DNA of 64,000 nt from Granulicella aggregans. Its GTDB lineage: Bacteria > Acidobacteriota > Terriglobia > Terriglobales > Acidobacteriaceae. Both the position numbers and the translations under genes were made by a program. The DNA lies in assembly GCF_014203275.1 (NCBI RefSeq), contig NZ_JACHIP010000013.1, positions 1 to 64,000 of the forward strand, in the 5' to 3' direction. Under the pieces are notes generated by a model, which did no database searches, had not been told where the DNA came from, and was given only the letters and a program-made list of their open reading frames with translations. Positions 45,880-54,277 of the stretch are shown here, piece after piece (position 1 is the stretch's first letter; every line of letters starts with the position of its first letter).

Positions 45880-46446
45880 ATGGCGGCATCTATCCGCGAG
45901 GCTGCGCGTAAGCTATTGGATCGAGAGGGCATCACCGCACTCTCGATGCGTGGTGTGGCGAAGCGAGTCGGGGTCACTCCGATGGCCCTCTATCGGCATT
46001 ATGCTGACCGCGCCAGCCTGCTGAATGCAGTGGCTGACGAGGGCTTCGGCGAACTGGCGGCGCGCGTACGGGCGCTGCGGCTGGACGGAAGCGTGGAGCA
46101 ACGCCTGATGCAGGTGGGGACTGTATTTTTGGACGTGGCTTTGACGCTCCCGAATCTTTACGAACTGATGTTTCTAACGCCTCGGGCGGGGGCGCGGGTG
46201 TATCCCCGTGACTTCAAGGCGGGTCGCTCTCCGACTTTCAACCCCACCGTCGATCTGCTCGCAGAGGCGATGCGCGCGGGGGAGCTGCGGCTTGACGACC
46301 CCGTGGAGATTGCCTTCGAGCTAAGTGCGTTGTCGCACGGCCTGATCGTGCTGTATCTGGGAGGGCGCGTGGCGCAGAGCGAGAGGCAATTCCGGATGCT
46401 TCACCAACGTTCCTTCAGGAGATATCTCAATGGTCTTCGTCCTTAG
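45880..46446 (+). CDS. TetR-family regulator
   Basis: ATG 45880 gives 188 residues; an upstream non-ATG start in the same frame cannot be excluded. The HTH is ALSMRGVAKRVGVTPMALYR HYADRASLL (residues about 20-48). The C-terminal part contains ALSHGLIVLYLGGRVAQSER. Its 3' end overlaps the next gene by 17 bp, so the two are translationally coupled and the regulator probably controls the pair through the inverted repeat upstream. Confidence 0.9.
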   Translation: MAASIREAARKLLDREGITALSMRGVAKRVGVTPMALYRHYADRASLLNAVADEGFGELAARVRALRLDGSVEQRLMQVGTVFLDVALTLPNLYELMFLTPRAGARVYPRDFKAGRSPTFNPTVDLLAEAMRAGELRLDDPVEIAFELSALSHGLIVLYLGGRVAQSERQFRMLHQRSFRRYLNGLRP

Positions 46447-47890
46447 ACGTCCTCTGATGTCCGCGATACTCGCCATGTTCGCCACGGCCGCACTGTTGCT
46501 GGTGGGAAATGGAATGGAGCCAGTATGGCCCTTGATGTGGATTGCATTCGTGCCGGTGCTGTGGCTGGCGACCGTGGTCGACTCGTGGATCTTTACGGCT
46601 GGAGCGGCTGCACTTGCCATGCTCCTCGGCAGTCTCAACATGTTGTACTACCTGCATTTTGTGCTGCAGGCACCGATGTCCGCGTGGCTGATTCCTTTTT
46701 CGATTGCCCCATTACTCTTTGCTGGGGGTGTTCTTTTATTTCGTGGTCTCGTGCTTTGCGGAGCAGTCATTAGCGCGACCATCGCCCTGCCTGCGTTCTG
46801 GACTGTGTGCGAATTTATCGCCAGCTTTGCACCCGCGAACGGCACAGCCGGCAGTTTGGCATATACGCAAATGCGCTTCCTGCCTATGCTCCAACTCGCT
46901 TCCATTACCGGCCCGTGGGGCATCACGTTCCTCCTGCTAATGTTTCCTTCGGCGATTTCTGCGGCGCTCTATCTCCGGGGCCAGGAACGCTTGCAGTTGA
47001 TGGTCTTGTGCCCGATGCTGGCTATGCTCAGCGGTGCGCTCCTGTTTGGTGTCGTTCGGCTTGCGGCGCCGGGTTCCGAACAGCGCATCACAGTGGGACT
47101 GCTGGATACGGATAGGGTCGTGTTCGCGGACGACACGGCGACGATGCGGAAGCTGGCGATAGGCTATCGGGAGGAGGCCGAGCGGCTCGCCCGCCAGGGG
47201 GCAGAGATCGTACTCATGCCGGAAAAGACAGGTTTGCTCCTGGACGACGACGCGAAGAGCTTCGACGCGGTCCTGCAGCCGGTTTCCGACCGGACAGGAA
47301 CGACTCTCGTCATCGGCGTGCTGCATCGTACCAAACAACAATCTTTCAACGAGGCGCGAATCTACACACCGGATCAGCCCGTCACTACGTACGATAAGCA
47401 GCACCTGCTGCCGCCGTTTGAGTCGAAGCTGGCTCCGGGGAGTTCACTGGCGCTGTTGCCGAAGCTTTCGGTTCCGGTCGGTATTGCGATCTGCAAGGAC
47501 ATGGATTTCGTGCATCCGGCGTTAAACTATGGACGTGCCGGCATCAAGCTCCTGCTGGACCCAGCGTGGGACTTTGACGTTGACCGCACCTGGCATGGAC
47601 ATATCGCGATCATGCGCGGCGTTGAAGGGGGATATGCAATCGCACACACAGCCAAGGATGGCTTTCTTACCGTCAGCGACGACCGCGGGCGCATCTTGGG
47701 AGAGGTGCGAACCGATAACGGTTCTTTCGCGTCTCTTATCGCGAATGTGCCGCTACGTCACGACCAAACCATATTTGATCGATACGGTACTTGGTTTCCC
47801 TGGGTCGCAGGCGTGTTTCTGATTGCCGCAATGATTCGCTTACTGTTCGGACTCCGAACGATCTTCCTTGCGCCCACGTCATCTCAATAA
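46430..47890 (+). CDS. Apolipoprotein N-acyltransferase-like protein (Lnt family)
   Basis: The 486-residue protein has five to six N-terminal helices (residues 10-210), a carbon-nitrogen hydrolase domain with the triad Glu265 (LMPEKTG), Lys323 (YDKQHLLPP) and Cys355 (GIAICKDMD), and a C-terminal helix (WVAGVFLIAAMIRLLFGL). This is the Lnt architecture, which N-acylates lipoproteins at the inner membrane. Coupling to a TetR gene is unlike the housekeeping copy, so this may be a specialised paralogue. AGGAG lies eight bases before the ATG. The 3' end overlaps the convergent chorismate mutase frame by 155 bp. Confidence 0.85.
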   Translation: MVFVLRRPLMSAILAMFATAALLLVGNGMEPVWPLMWIAFVPVLWLATVVDSWIFTAGAAALAMLLGSLNMLYYLHFVLQAPMSAWLIPFSIAPLLFAGGVLLFRGLVLCGAVISATIALPAFWTVCEFIASFAPANGTAGSLAYTQMRFLPMLQLASITGPWGITFLLLMFPSAISAALYLRGQERLQLMVLCPMLAMLSGALLFGVVRLAAPGSEQRITVGLLDTDRVVFADDTATMRKLAIGYREEAERLARQGAEIVLMPEKTGLLLDDDAKSFDAVLQPVSDRTGTTLVIGVLHRTKQQSFNEARIYTPDQPVTTYDKQHLLPPFESKLAPGSSLALLPKLSVPVGIAICKDMDFVHPALNYGRAGIKLLLDPAWDFDVDRTWHGHIAIMRGVEGGYAIAHTAKDGFLTVSDDRGRILGEVRTDNGSFASLIANVPLRHDQTIFDRYGTWFPWVAGVFLIAAMIRLLFGLRTIFLAPTSSQ

Positions 47891-48221
47891 AGAACAGTCG
47901 CCGTGTCGCCCAATTCTCATGCTTTGGGCTGGCGCGCCCGCCATCCTCGGTCTCTGTGGTGATGAAATGCATAACCATATCTAGAAACAGCTTTTCGATC
48001 ATGTCGGGATTTACGCCTACAGTGACTGCCCACCCGCGACGAGTCTCCAGCATAGAAGTGACACGCTCGGATGCCGCTACATCGCGTTCACTGGTCTTGA
48101 AGCGTGCAGCATGCTTCACGCAGACCATACGTCTGCCAATCAACTTTACGATCTCCTGATCTACGCGATCGATCTCGGCCCGTACCTCGGGCAAAGATGT
48201 AAACGACGATGAGTCTTCCAT
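47736..48221 (-). CDS. Chorismate mutase (AroQ/PchB type)
   Basis: The first 95 residues form an AroQ-type helix bundle: EVRAEIDRVDQEIVKLIGRR, VKHAARFKTSERDVAASERV and NPDMIEKLFLDMVMHFITTE. This is typical of the PchB-like group (chorismate mutase or isochorismate-pyruvate lyase). The remaining 65 residues (NWATRRLFFIEMTWAQGRSF...) resemble nothing and run antisense into the end of the Lnt-like gene. An ancestral stop was probably lost and the ORF extended. Confidence 0.85.
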   Translation of the reverse strand: MEDSSSFTSLPEVRAEIDRVDQEIVKLIGRRMVCVKHAARFKTSERDVAASERVTSMLETRRGWAVTVGVNPDMIEKLFLDMVMHFITTETEDGGRASPKHENWATRRLFFIEMTWAQGRSFGVRTVSESLRQSETRLRPRETKYRIDQIWFGRDVAAHSR

Positions 48222-48658
48222 GTCCTATGGATAACAAATTGAACTGTGATATTCAAACGGCATTCTGGTCATGGTCTGCCCGATCGTCGTCAAATGTTAA
48301 AACATAGGGGTTTGATGGTATACACAGGTTCCCGATTCCCTCCGCAAAAGAGATGGGCCCGGCTTCGGGAGCGGGCTCGGGCGCTTCTTTGTTTGTTACC
48401 TCTATGGGGTGCTACGGCAAGCCATTCCTCTAAAGAGATACGGCGTACCACGGAGGTTGTGTAGCGAGGTACGTCTTTAAGCTGAAGGATTGGTGTGCTG
48501 GGCCGATGAGTAATCGAGGAACACTCATGAGAGCGGGGACTTGCGCCCTATTGGTGACCCCTGACCTCTCACCATCGTCGTATCGGATTGCACGCCCGCG
48601 TGTTCAGTCAAAAATGGGTTTCTGAGCGTGCGAATAGCATCCGGAGAAGTGCAGGCTA
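48222..48658. other. Intergenic stretch, nothing recognised
   Basis: Small frames here have no ribosome sites or family features. The region presumably contains the promoters of the chorismate mutase and diguanylate cyclase genes. Confidence 0.4.
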
Positions 48659-51069
48659 ATGGGGCATATGGGACATACAGTACTTGAAATGCGGTCGGCG
48701 CCGGCGATCGGGTTATCCCGGCGAAGGATGGCGGTGCTTCAGATCATTGCGCTTGCTGGCGCGATGGCATGGTCGACACCGCAATCTGGCGGGGCGCAGA
48801 TGACGCAATCGCCGATCTTGACTACGACCGGTGCCATCCAGGGACTGTCTCACGCTGAGGCAGCGAAGGCGCTTCATGTCGATGTCGTTGTCACGGTCGA
48901 ATATTACGAGGCGAAGCGGCTCAGGCTATTCGTATCCGACTCCACGGGTGGGGTGTATGTCGCGCTGGGTTCAACAGACGTGCTCCCGATTGAGCGCGGT
49001 GACCTGATCGAGATAGAAGGAGTAACTGACGCCAGCTTCCGGACCAGGGTAACCGGCGCGAAAATTCGGATGCTGGGGCGGAAGGGAAGTCTGGCACAGC
49101 CGCGAGAGGAAGGATTCAGGGAACTGATGTCTGGCAGGGAGGACTGTCGGAGCGTGCTTATCCGGGGGACCGTCCGTTCGGCGAGTCCGAAGCCGGGATC
49201 GGCGAAGGACATGGCGCAGCTGATGGTCCAGATTCCAGGAGGGACGGTCCGGGTCTATGTTGAGAACGCACGGGGAATGGATCTCGAGAGCCTGATCGAC
49301 TCAGAGGTGCAGATCGGCGGAGTCGCGGGGGGATCTTCAACGGCCGATTCCAGCTTTTGCAAACAGTGCTCTACGCGACGGACTGGCGGCAGTTAAATGT
49401 GGTTCGGGCAGCGCGGGTGAAGCCACGAGACCTCCCGTATACCGCGATTGGCGACGTGTTGCCTACAAGATTTCTGGATGACCGGACGGAGCGAGTGCGA
49501 GTGCAGGGAGTGGTGACGTTCTACGAGCCGGCGCACATGATAGTGATCCAGCGCAACGGGGAGAGCCTGCTGGCTGAGACTCACGAGGTGACGCCAGTTG
49601 CCTTGGGCGAGGTGGTCGACCTGACTGGCTTTGCGGATGGCAACGACGCCGGGCCGAAGTTGAATGAAGCGCAGATTCTCCCGACCGGCCGGTCTGAGCA
49701 GGTGAAGCCGCAACCGGTAAAGTATGAAGACGCTATCGGGGGGAAGTACAGCGATGGTCTGGTGACGATCGAGGGTGAGGTACTTTCTCAACTCCATAAC
49801 GAGATCTCAGACACGATGGTAGTGGTGGTCGAGGGGCATCCAGTTAGTGTCCTCCTGTGGACAGGCGATCGGCCGCACCTGCCGACGTTGCCCATGGGGA
49901 CGAAGGTCCAGGTCACTGGGATCTGCCGCGTGACCCAGACTGATTCGTGGGGCAGTTCGGTCTCCTTTCTGTTGGAGATGCGGGAGCCCGGAGACGTGGC
50001 AGTGGCGGCGAACGCATCCTGGTGGACGGTGACTCATTTGCTGCTTCTACTGGTGGGATTGCTGATGGTCTCGGTGGCGATCACGGGATGGGCGCTGGTG
50101 CTGCGGCGACGAGTGTCGGCGCAGGCGCAGCGGATACATACCTCCATGGCGCTGGAGCAGCACCGGAGTCGGCTGCTGGAGAAGATCAACTCGTCGACGC
50201 CCCTACCGGAGCTTCTGGATGACATCTGTGGGTCGATCGGCCGGCTAGTTCCTGGGCTGGATGTGAAGTGTGAGGTGTTGGAGGCGTACCACTTTGACTC
50301 GAGACAAAGGAAAGCCGTCTCCCGCCGAACGGAAAATCGGGGTGTAGAGACGGCAGGGAATCAGGGCGTGAACGTGAGTCGAACCAAGGAGCTATTCAAG
50401 GTTGAGCTGACTGAATCGTCCGGGGCGGCGCTCGGGCACTTCCGCGTCCGCTGTCAAGTAGACAAAGCGCTCACGGGAGAGGAGGAGCACGCTCTTGGCG
50501 TGGGTGCAAGCCTTTCTAGCCTAGCGCTTAATCAGCGCCGACTTTACGAGCGGCTAAACTTTCATTCGAATCATGACCCCCTGACCGGGCTGCCGAATCG
50601 GAGGTACTCGGATATACGTTTGGAAGAGGCGTTGCGCAACTCCAGCCAGCGCAACCGCCTGGTCGCAGTGATTTACATTGACGTGAACCACTTCAAGCAG
50701 GTGAACGACGAATTCGGTCACAAGACAGGCGATCTGTACCTACAGCAGATCGCGGTTCGACTGGGTTCGCAGGTTCGGGCCGGAGATCTGCTAGCCAGAA
50801 TTGGCGGTGATGAGTTTATGCTGACCGCCGAACTGACGAGTCTGAACGAAGCTGAGAGCTATCGGCAGAGGTTGCAGGGGTGTTTCGGGACTGTGTTCAA
50901 ACTGGAGGGGGTGGTGGTATCTGGCTCGGCGAGTGCCGGACTGGCGATCTCTCCGGAGCATGGAACGACGCCTGAAGAGCTTCAGCGTCATGCGGATATG
51001 GATATGTACGCGGCGAAAGAGGCTCGGCGGCTGGGGATGGGGCCCAGGGCGATGGAAGTGGCTTCGTAG
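48659..51069 (+). pseudogene. Diguanylate cyclase, interrupted by frameshift at G6 run
   Basis: The first frame (48659-49396) gives a signal sequence (MAVLQIIALAGAMAWSTPQS) and OB-like beta domains (RLFVSDSTGGVYVALGS). The second (to 51069) continues with GGIFNGRFQLLQTVLYATDW, a helix (HLLLLLVGLLMVSVAITGWA LVL), a coiled region, a GAF-like part and a GGDEF domain (DPLTGLPNR; RIGGDEFML). The frames meet at GCGGGGGGATC (49325-49335): a seventh G would restore one protein of about 800 residues. The sensor domains probably bind a periplasmic signal. Strand slippage or a consensus error are both possible. Confidence 0.8.
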
Positions 51070-51181
51070 GGCGGGTAGCAATGCGCTGTGTGGGACGGCG
51101 TCAGATGGCGTCCCGACACAGTCGGGTCGTCGGTCAATAACTTGCAAGTCCAACTAAATTCGGATTCTCTGCTGTGGTTCG

Positions 51182-52738
51182 CTACTTCGGCTCGTAATTC
51201 CAATTCCGGAAGGCCGCGGACCCTGAGCCACAGGCATACAACGCGGGCCGAAGATCGAGGAAGCCTCCGATAGCATTCTGCTGGTAATTCGTTACGTCCA
51301 GGGATTCTCGGATGTGTACCCATTTGGCTGTAGCCGCTCCATCCTGGAGGCGATAGTAGAAGTCGGCGACCTGGTTGGTGTTGACGATTCGGAGGGTCGC
51401 TCGTCCACCGCGCACGAGAAAGGTCTTCGATAGCGACTTCGCGTTCGGGTCCGAAGTGAGGCGCAATCCGCAAAAGTGGGTGCTGTCATAGAACAGGATC
51501 AATCCCGCCTCGCATCCCTGCGCGATCTCAATGTCAACCTCGACCGTGTATTCCGGCTGCATGGCGGCGCGCGTCAGCGGAGAAGTGGACTGGATGCTGT
51601 CGCCGTTGGCCGCCAGTGTGAGTGAGCCATCCGCGAGCCGAAACCGGTTCAGGTCATAACCCTTCCAGAACTGCCATTGCGGATCAAGGGTTGTGCCGGA
51701 GAATGCGGGGACCATTTCCGCTGCCGATTCGGGTTCCAGGTGAGACTTAGCAATCGGGACCCCTGCCGATACCTGATCGCGCACCTTGTACCAGCCGTCC
51801 GCAGTCCATTGGATGGGCAGCAGCAGAACCTGGCGACCAAGAGTCTGAGCGCCATTCCGATAAGAGTGTAAGGTCATCCACCATGAGCCGTCTGCGTCGT
51901 CTACCAGGCGTCCGTGGCCCTGCGACCACCACGTCTCGGCCCTGCTGCGGGTGTGAACGATGGGGTTGTGTGGCGACCACTCCCAAGGTCCGTCGATGTT
52001 GCGGCTGCGGGCAGAGAGCACCATGTGGCTGGTGGGCGGCCCGGACGTTCCGCCCTCGGCGACGGACAGGTAGTAGTAGCCGTTGTGAGATAGCAGCTTA
52101 GGAGCTTCCAGGCACTCGCATTCCACCTGCCAAGTGTCGGGGATAGTCCAAGGCCTGAGGACCTTGCGAGGTTGCTCCTTCACGGAAAGACCATCGTCTG
52201 AGAGCTCTGCCATATCCCCGCCAGCCATATAGAGAATACGGCGGCCCTCGGGAGTCACTCCGTGCGTGGGATCAATCCCGCTAAGACCGAGCGACACCGG
52301 CTTGCTCCAAGGCCCCAACGGATGCGTTGCGTGTATGACGAAAATCTTACCGTCACAGGGATAGTAGATGTAGAAGAGCCCCTTATATTCGCACAGGAAT
52401 GGCGCCCAGACCGCTCCATAGTAGGCATCGAGAGCTGCTCCCGCGACCTTCCAGTGCACTAGGTCGCGTGAATGCCAGATGAGGAGACCCGGGGAGTAGT
52501 GGTCAGTCGTATGAACCAGGTAATAGTCACTGCCTACGCGGAGAGCACCCGCATCGGGATGATCGCCGGCAATCACTGGATTCACATAGGTTCCGGAAGG
52601 CCAGGACGGCCTCGACGATGCAAACGAGAGTGCCGGCCAGGAGGTGGCTGCAGCAGCGGTTACGGCTGCCCCTCCAATCTGCACGAACTGGCGTCGCGTC
52701 CATGATGGGTTCAGTGCGTTCGTGGGGTCAGAGCGCAT
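51182..52738 (-). CDS. Secreted GH43-family glycosidase (Tat signal)
   Basis: ATG 52738 gives 518 residues beginning with a twin-arginine signal (WTRRQFVQIGGAAVTAAAAT). The five-bladed propeller starts at NPVIAGDHPDAGALRVGSDY, where the Asp of HPDAG is the expected catalytic base. AVWAPFLCEY and EAPKLLSHNGYYYLSVAEGG follow, and the C-terminal half is a beta-sandwich (about residues 330-518). GH43 enzymes are mostly arabinofuranosidases and xylosidases. A remnant of a close homologue lies at 16002. The gene belongs to a minus-strand carbohydrate block. Confidence 0.92.
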   Translation of the reverse strand: MRSDPTNALNPSWTRRQFVQIGGAAVTAAAATSWPALSFASSRPSWPSGTYVNPVIAGDHPDAGALRVGSDYYLVHTTDHYSPGLLIWHSRDLVHWKVAGAALDAYYGAVWAPFLCEYKGLFYIYYPCDGKIFVIHATHPLGPWSKPVSLGLSGIDPTHGVTPEGRRILYMAGGDMAELSDDGLSVKEQPRKVLRPWTIPDTWQVECECLEAPKLLSHNGYYYLSVAEGGTSGPPTSHMVLSARSRNIDGPWEWSPHNPIVHTRSRAETWWSQGHGRLVDDADGSWWMTLHSYRNGAQTLGRQVLLLPIQWTADGWYKVRDQVSAGVPIAKSHLEPESAAEMVPAFSGTTLDPQWQFWKGYDLNRFRLADGSLTLAANGDSIQSTSPLTRAAMQPEYTVEVDIEIAQGCEAGLILFYDSTHFCGLRLTSDPNAKSLSKTFLVRGGRATLRIVNTNQVADFYYRLQDGAATAKWVHIRESLDVTNYQQNAIGGFLDLRPALYACGSGSAAFRNWNYEPK

Positions 52739-53012
52739 GCGTGTGCCTTTCAGTGAAGTGTCGGATAGACCGGAGAAGACGGTGTTCCACGATGTAGGCC
52801 AGCTTGCCTTTATGGTCCTAAAGACAGATTTTGCCGCAGAGTGGAGATGTGTGCCCCAGCAATCGGCGCTCGTTCGGGTTTGTACGTTTCGGTGGACGAG
52901 AACTGTCAATCAAGCTTGTTCCGCATAAGTGTATGGAGCGTTCTTTGAGAGTGGTTTGCTGGGTGCTCGCAACGCTGCATGTCCCGTTAGAGAGCAAGTG
53001 AGTGCCGCTGTA

Positions 53013-54002
53013 CTAGTGGATCGGGCCGAAGTGGGCGTCTTCCAGAGCCGGACCTACTCCAAGAAACTGGATGGTTGTGGCCGGTCCAAGATCCACCGGA
53101 GGGCTCCATGACTGGAGCACCCACACCACCTGCTTCGCCGGTGTTAGTTCGATGGCCTGCACGGAGCCTGGTTCGTTCTCCGGAGTCTTAGTCCATTCGT
53201 TGATCCAGTTGTTGATCACAGTGTTGCCGTTTGGCAGCCGCCACGCCTGCTGCAGGCTGGTGAATTCGTAGGCGGCTGTATCGGACGGGCGGAAGCTCCA
53301 GGGAATGTCTCCACGCTGCGTCACCTCGCGCACACCTTCTTTGTCCGTGATGAGCACGTTGCCGTTCGAAAGGGGCGTGACGCCCCATGGCACGGTTGCC
53401 GGGAAGGACCATAGTTCTTTCCCATCGTAGTCGTATTCCACGACCTTGTTCGAGTCCATGTGGGCCACCATCAGCGTGCCGCGGTCTGTGAGGCGGGCGT
53501 GGCGAAACTGTCCATGCGTGCTGTCGGGGTGTCTCGTCTGCAGGGTAACCTCATGCTCGGTCACATTCGTGACGATGTTGACGACCCGCAACACGGCCGG
53601 ATTGCCATTCTGGATGTAAAGGACACGGTCCTTTCCGATAGGCATGGCGGTATGGACCTCATGTCCTGCAGCGGTGTCGTAGTTCCAGACGACTTTCTTG
53701 CCGGGTGTGATCTCGGTGACACCGAACTGGTGGGCAAAAAGAACATTCCCGTTGGAAAGTATCACAGCGTCGCTCACTTCGCCCTTGCCAGTAGGGTCGT
53801 CATAGGACCACACCACCTTCCCTTGCCGCACAAGGAATATGCGCCGCTCATGCGATTCCCCGGCGTACAGGAAGTCGTGTTCCGCCAGCCCCTTGCCGGG
53901 CAACGGTGAGGACGTGCGGGCGCCCCCCTGAGTTTGTGCTACGGACGCGCCACATGCGACCAGCAAACACGCGAGCAGTCGAATTCCTGACGTCATGATC
54001 AA
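53013..54002 (-). CDS. Secreted PQQ-like beta-propeller protein
   Basis: The 329-residue protein has a signal peptide (IRLLACLLVACGASVAQ) and repeated propeller strands: KVVWSYDDPTGKGEVSDAVI, LSNGNVLFAHQFGVTEI, KELWSFPATVPWGVTPLSNG and AWRLPNGNTVINNW. The repeated 'LxNGNxL' strands resemble PQQ/arylsulfotransferase-type propellers, but no catalytic residue is evident. It lies between GH43 and GH2 genes and may bind sugars or act on the same polysaccharide. Confidence 0.85.
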   Translation of the reverse strand: MIMTSGIRLLACLLVACGASVAQTQGGARTSSPLPGKGLAEHDFLYAGESHERRIFLVRQGKVVWSYDDPTGKGEVSDAVILSNGNVLFAHQFGVTEITPGKKVVWNYDTAAGHEVHTAMPIGKDRVLYIQNGNPAVLRVVNIVTNVTEHEVTLQTRHPDSTHGQFRHARLTDRGTLMVAHMDSNKVVEYDYDGKELWSFPATVPWGVTPLSNGNVLITDKEGVREVTQRGDIPWSFRPSDTAAYEFTSLQQAWRLPNGNTVINNWINEWTKTPENEPGSVQAIELTPAKQVVWVLQSWSPPVDLGPATTIQFLGVGPALEDAHFGPIH

Positions 54003-54181
54003 TCCACCATCTTCTTGCGTTTCGGCGAAGCGATCGTCGCGTTGTGGGAGAGAGGACTAACCCGTCCATCCACATCCATCGGGGCGGGGAACAGGCGTAT
54101 GGCCCTGCTAGCAAGACAGAGGCTTACGATCAACCAACGCAAAGGCGGTACAGAAGCGTCGCGGACAGAGGTAGTACGAGT
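53999..54181 (-). CDS. Possible small ORF (61 aa) with strong SD, signal-like
   Basis: ATG 54181 is preceded by AAGGAG with eight bases spacing. The product (MTRTTSVRDASVPPLRWLIV SLCLAS...) begins with a signal-like hydrophobic stretch and then changes to polar sequence, ending four bases into the start of the propeller gene. It may be the surviving N-terminus of a deleted secreted protein, or a leader coupled to the propeller gene. Confidence 0.35.
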   Translation of the reverse strand, partial: TRTTSVRDASVPPLRWLIVSLCLASRAIRLFPAPMDVDGRVSPLSHNATIASPKRKKMVD

Positions 54182-54277
54182 CATTCGGCAAATCTCCTTC
54201 ATGCGGCTCCGCTTCTCCAGTCAGAGATCTGAAACAGAACAGCCACAGCTACTGTGCTCTTAGTTATCAGGTGAGCC

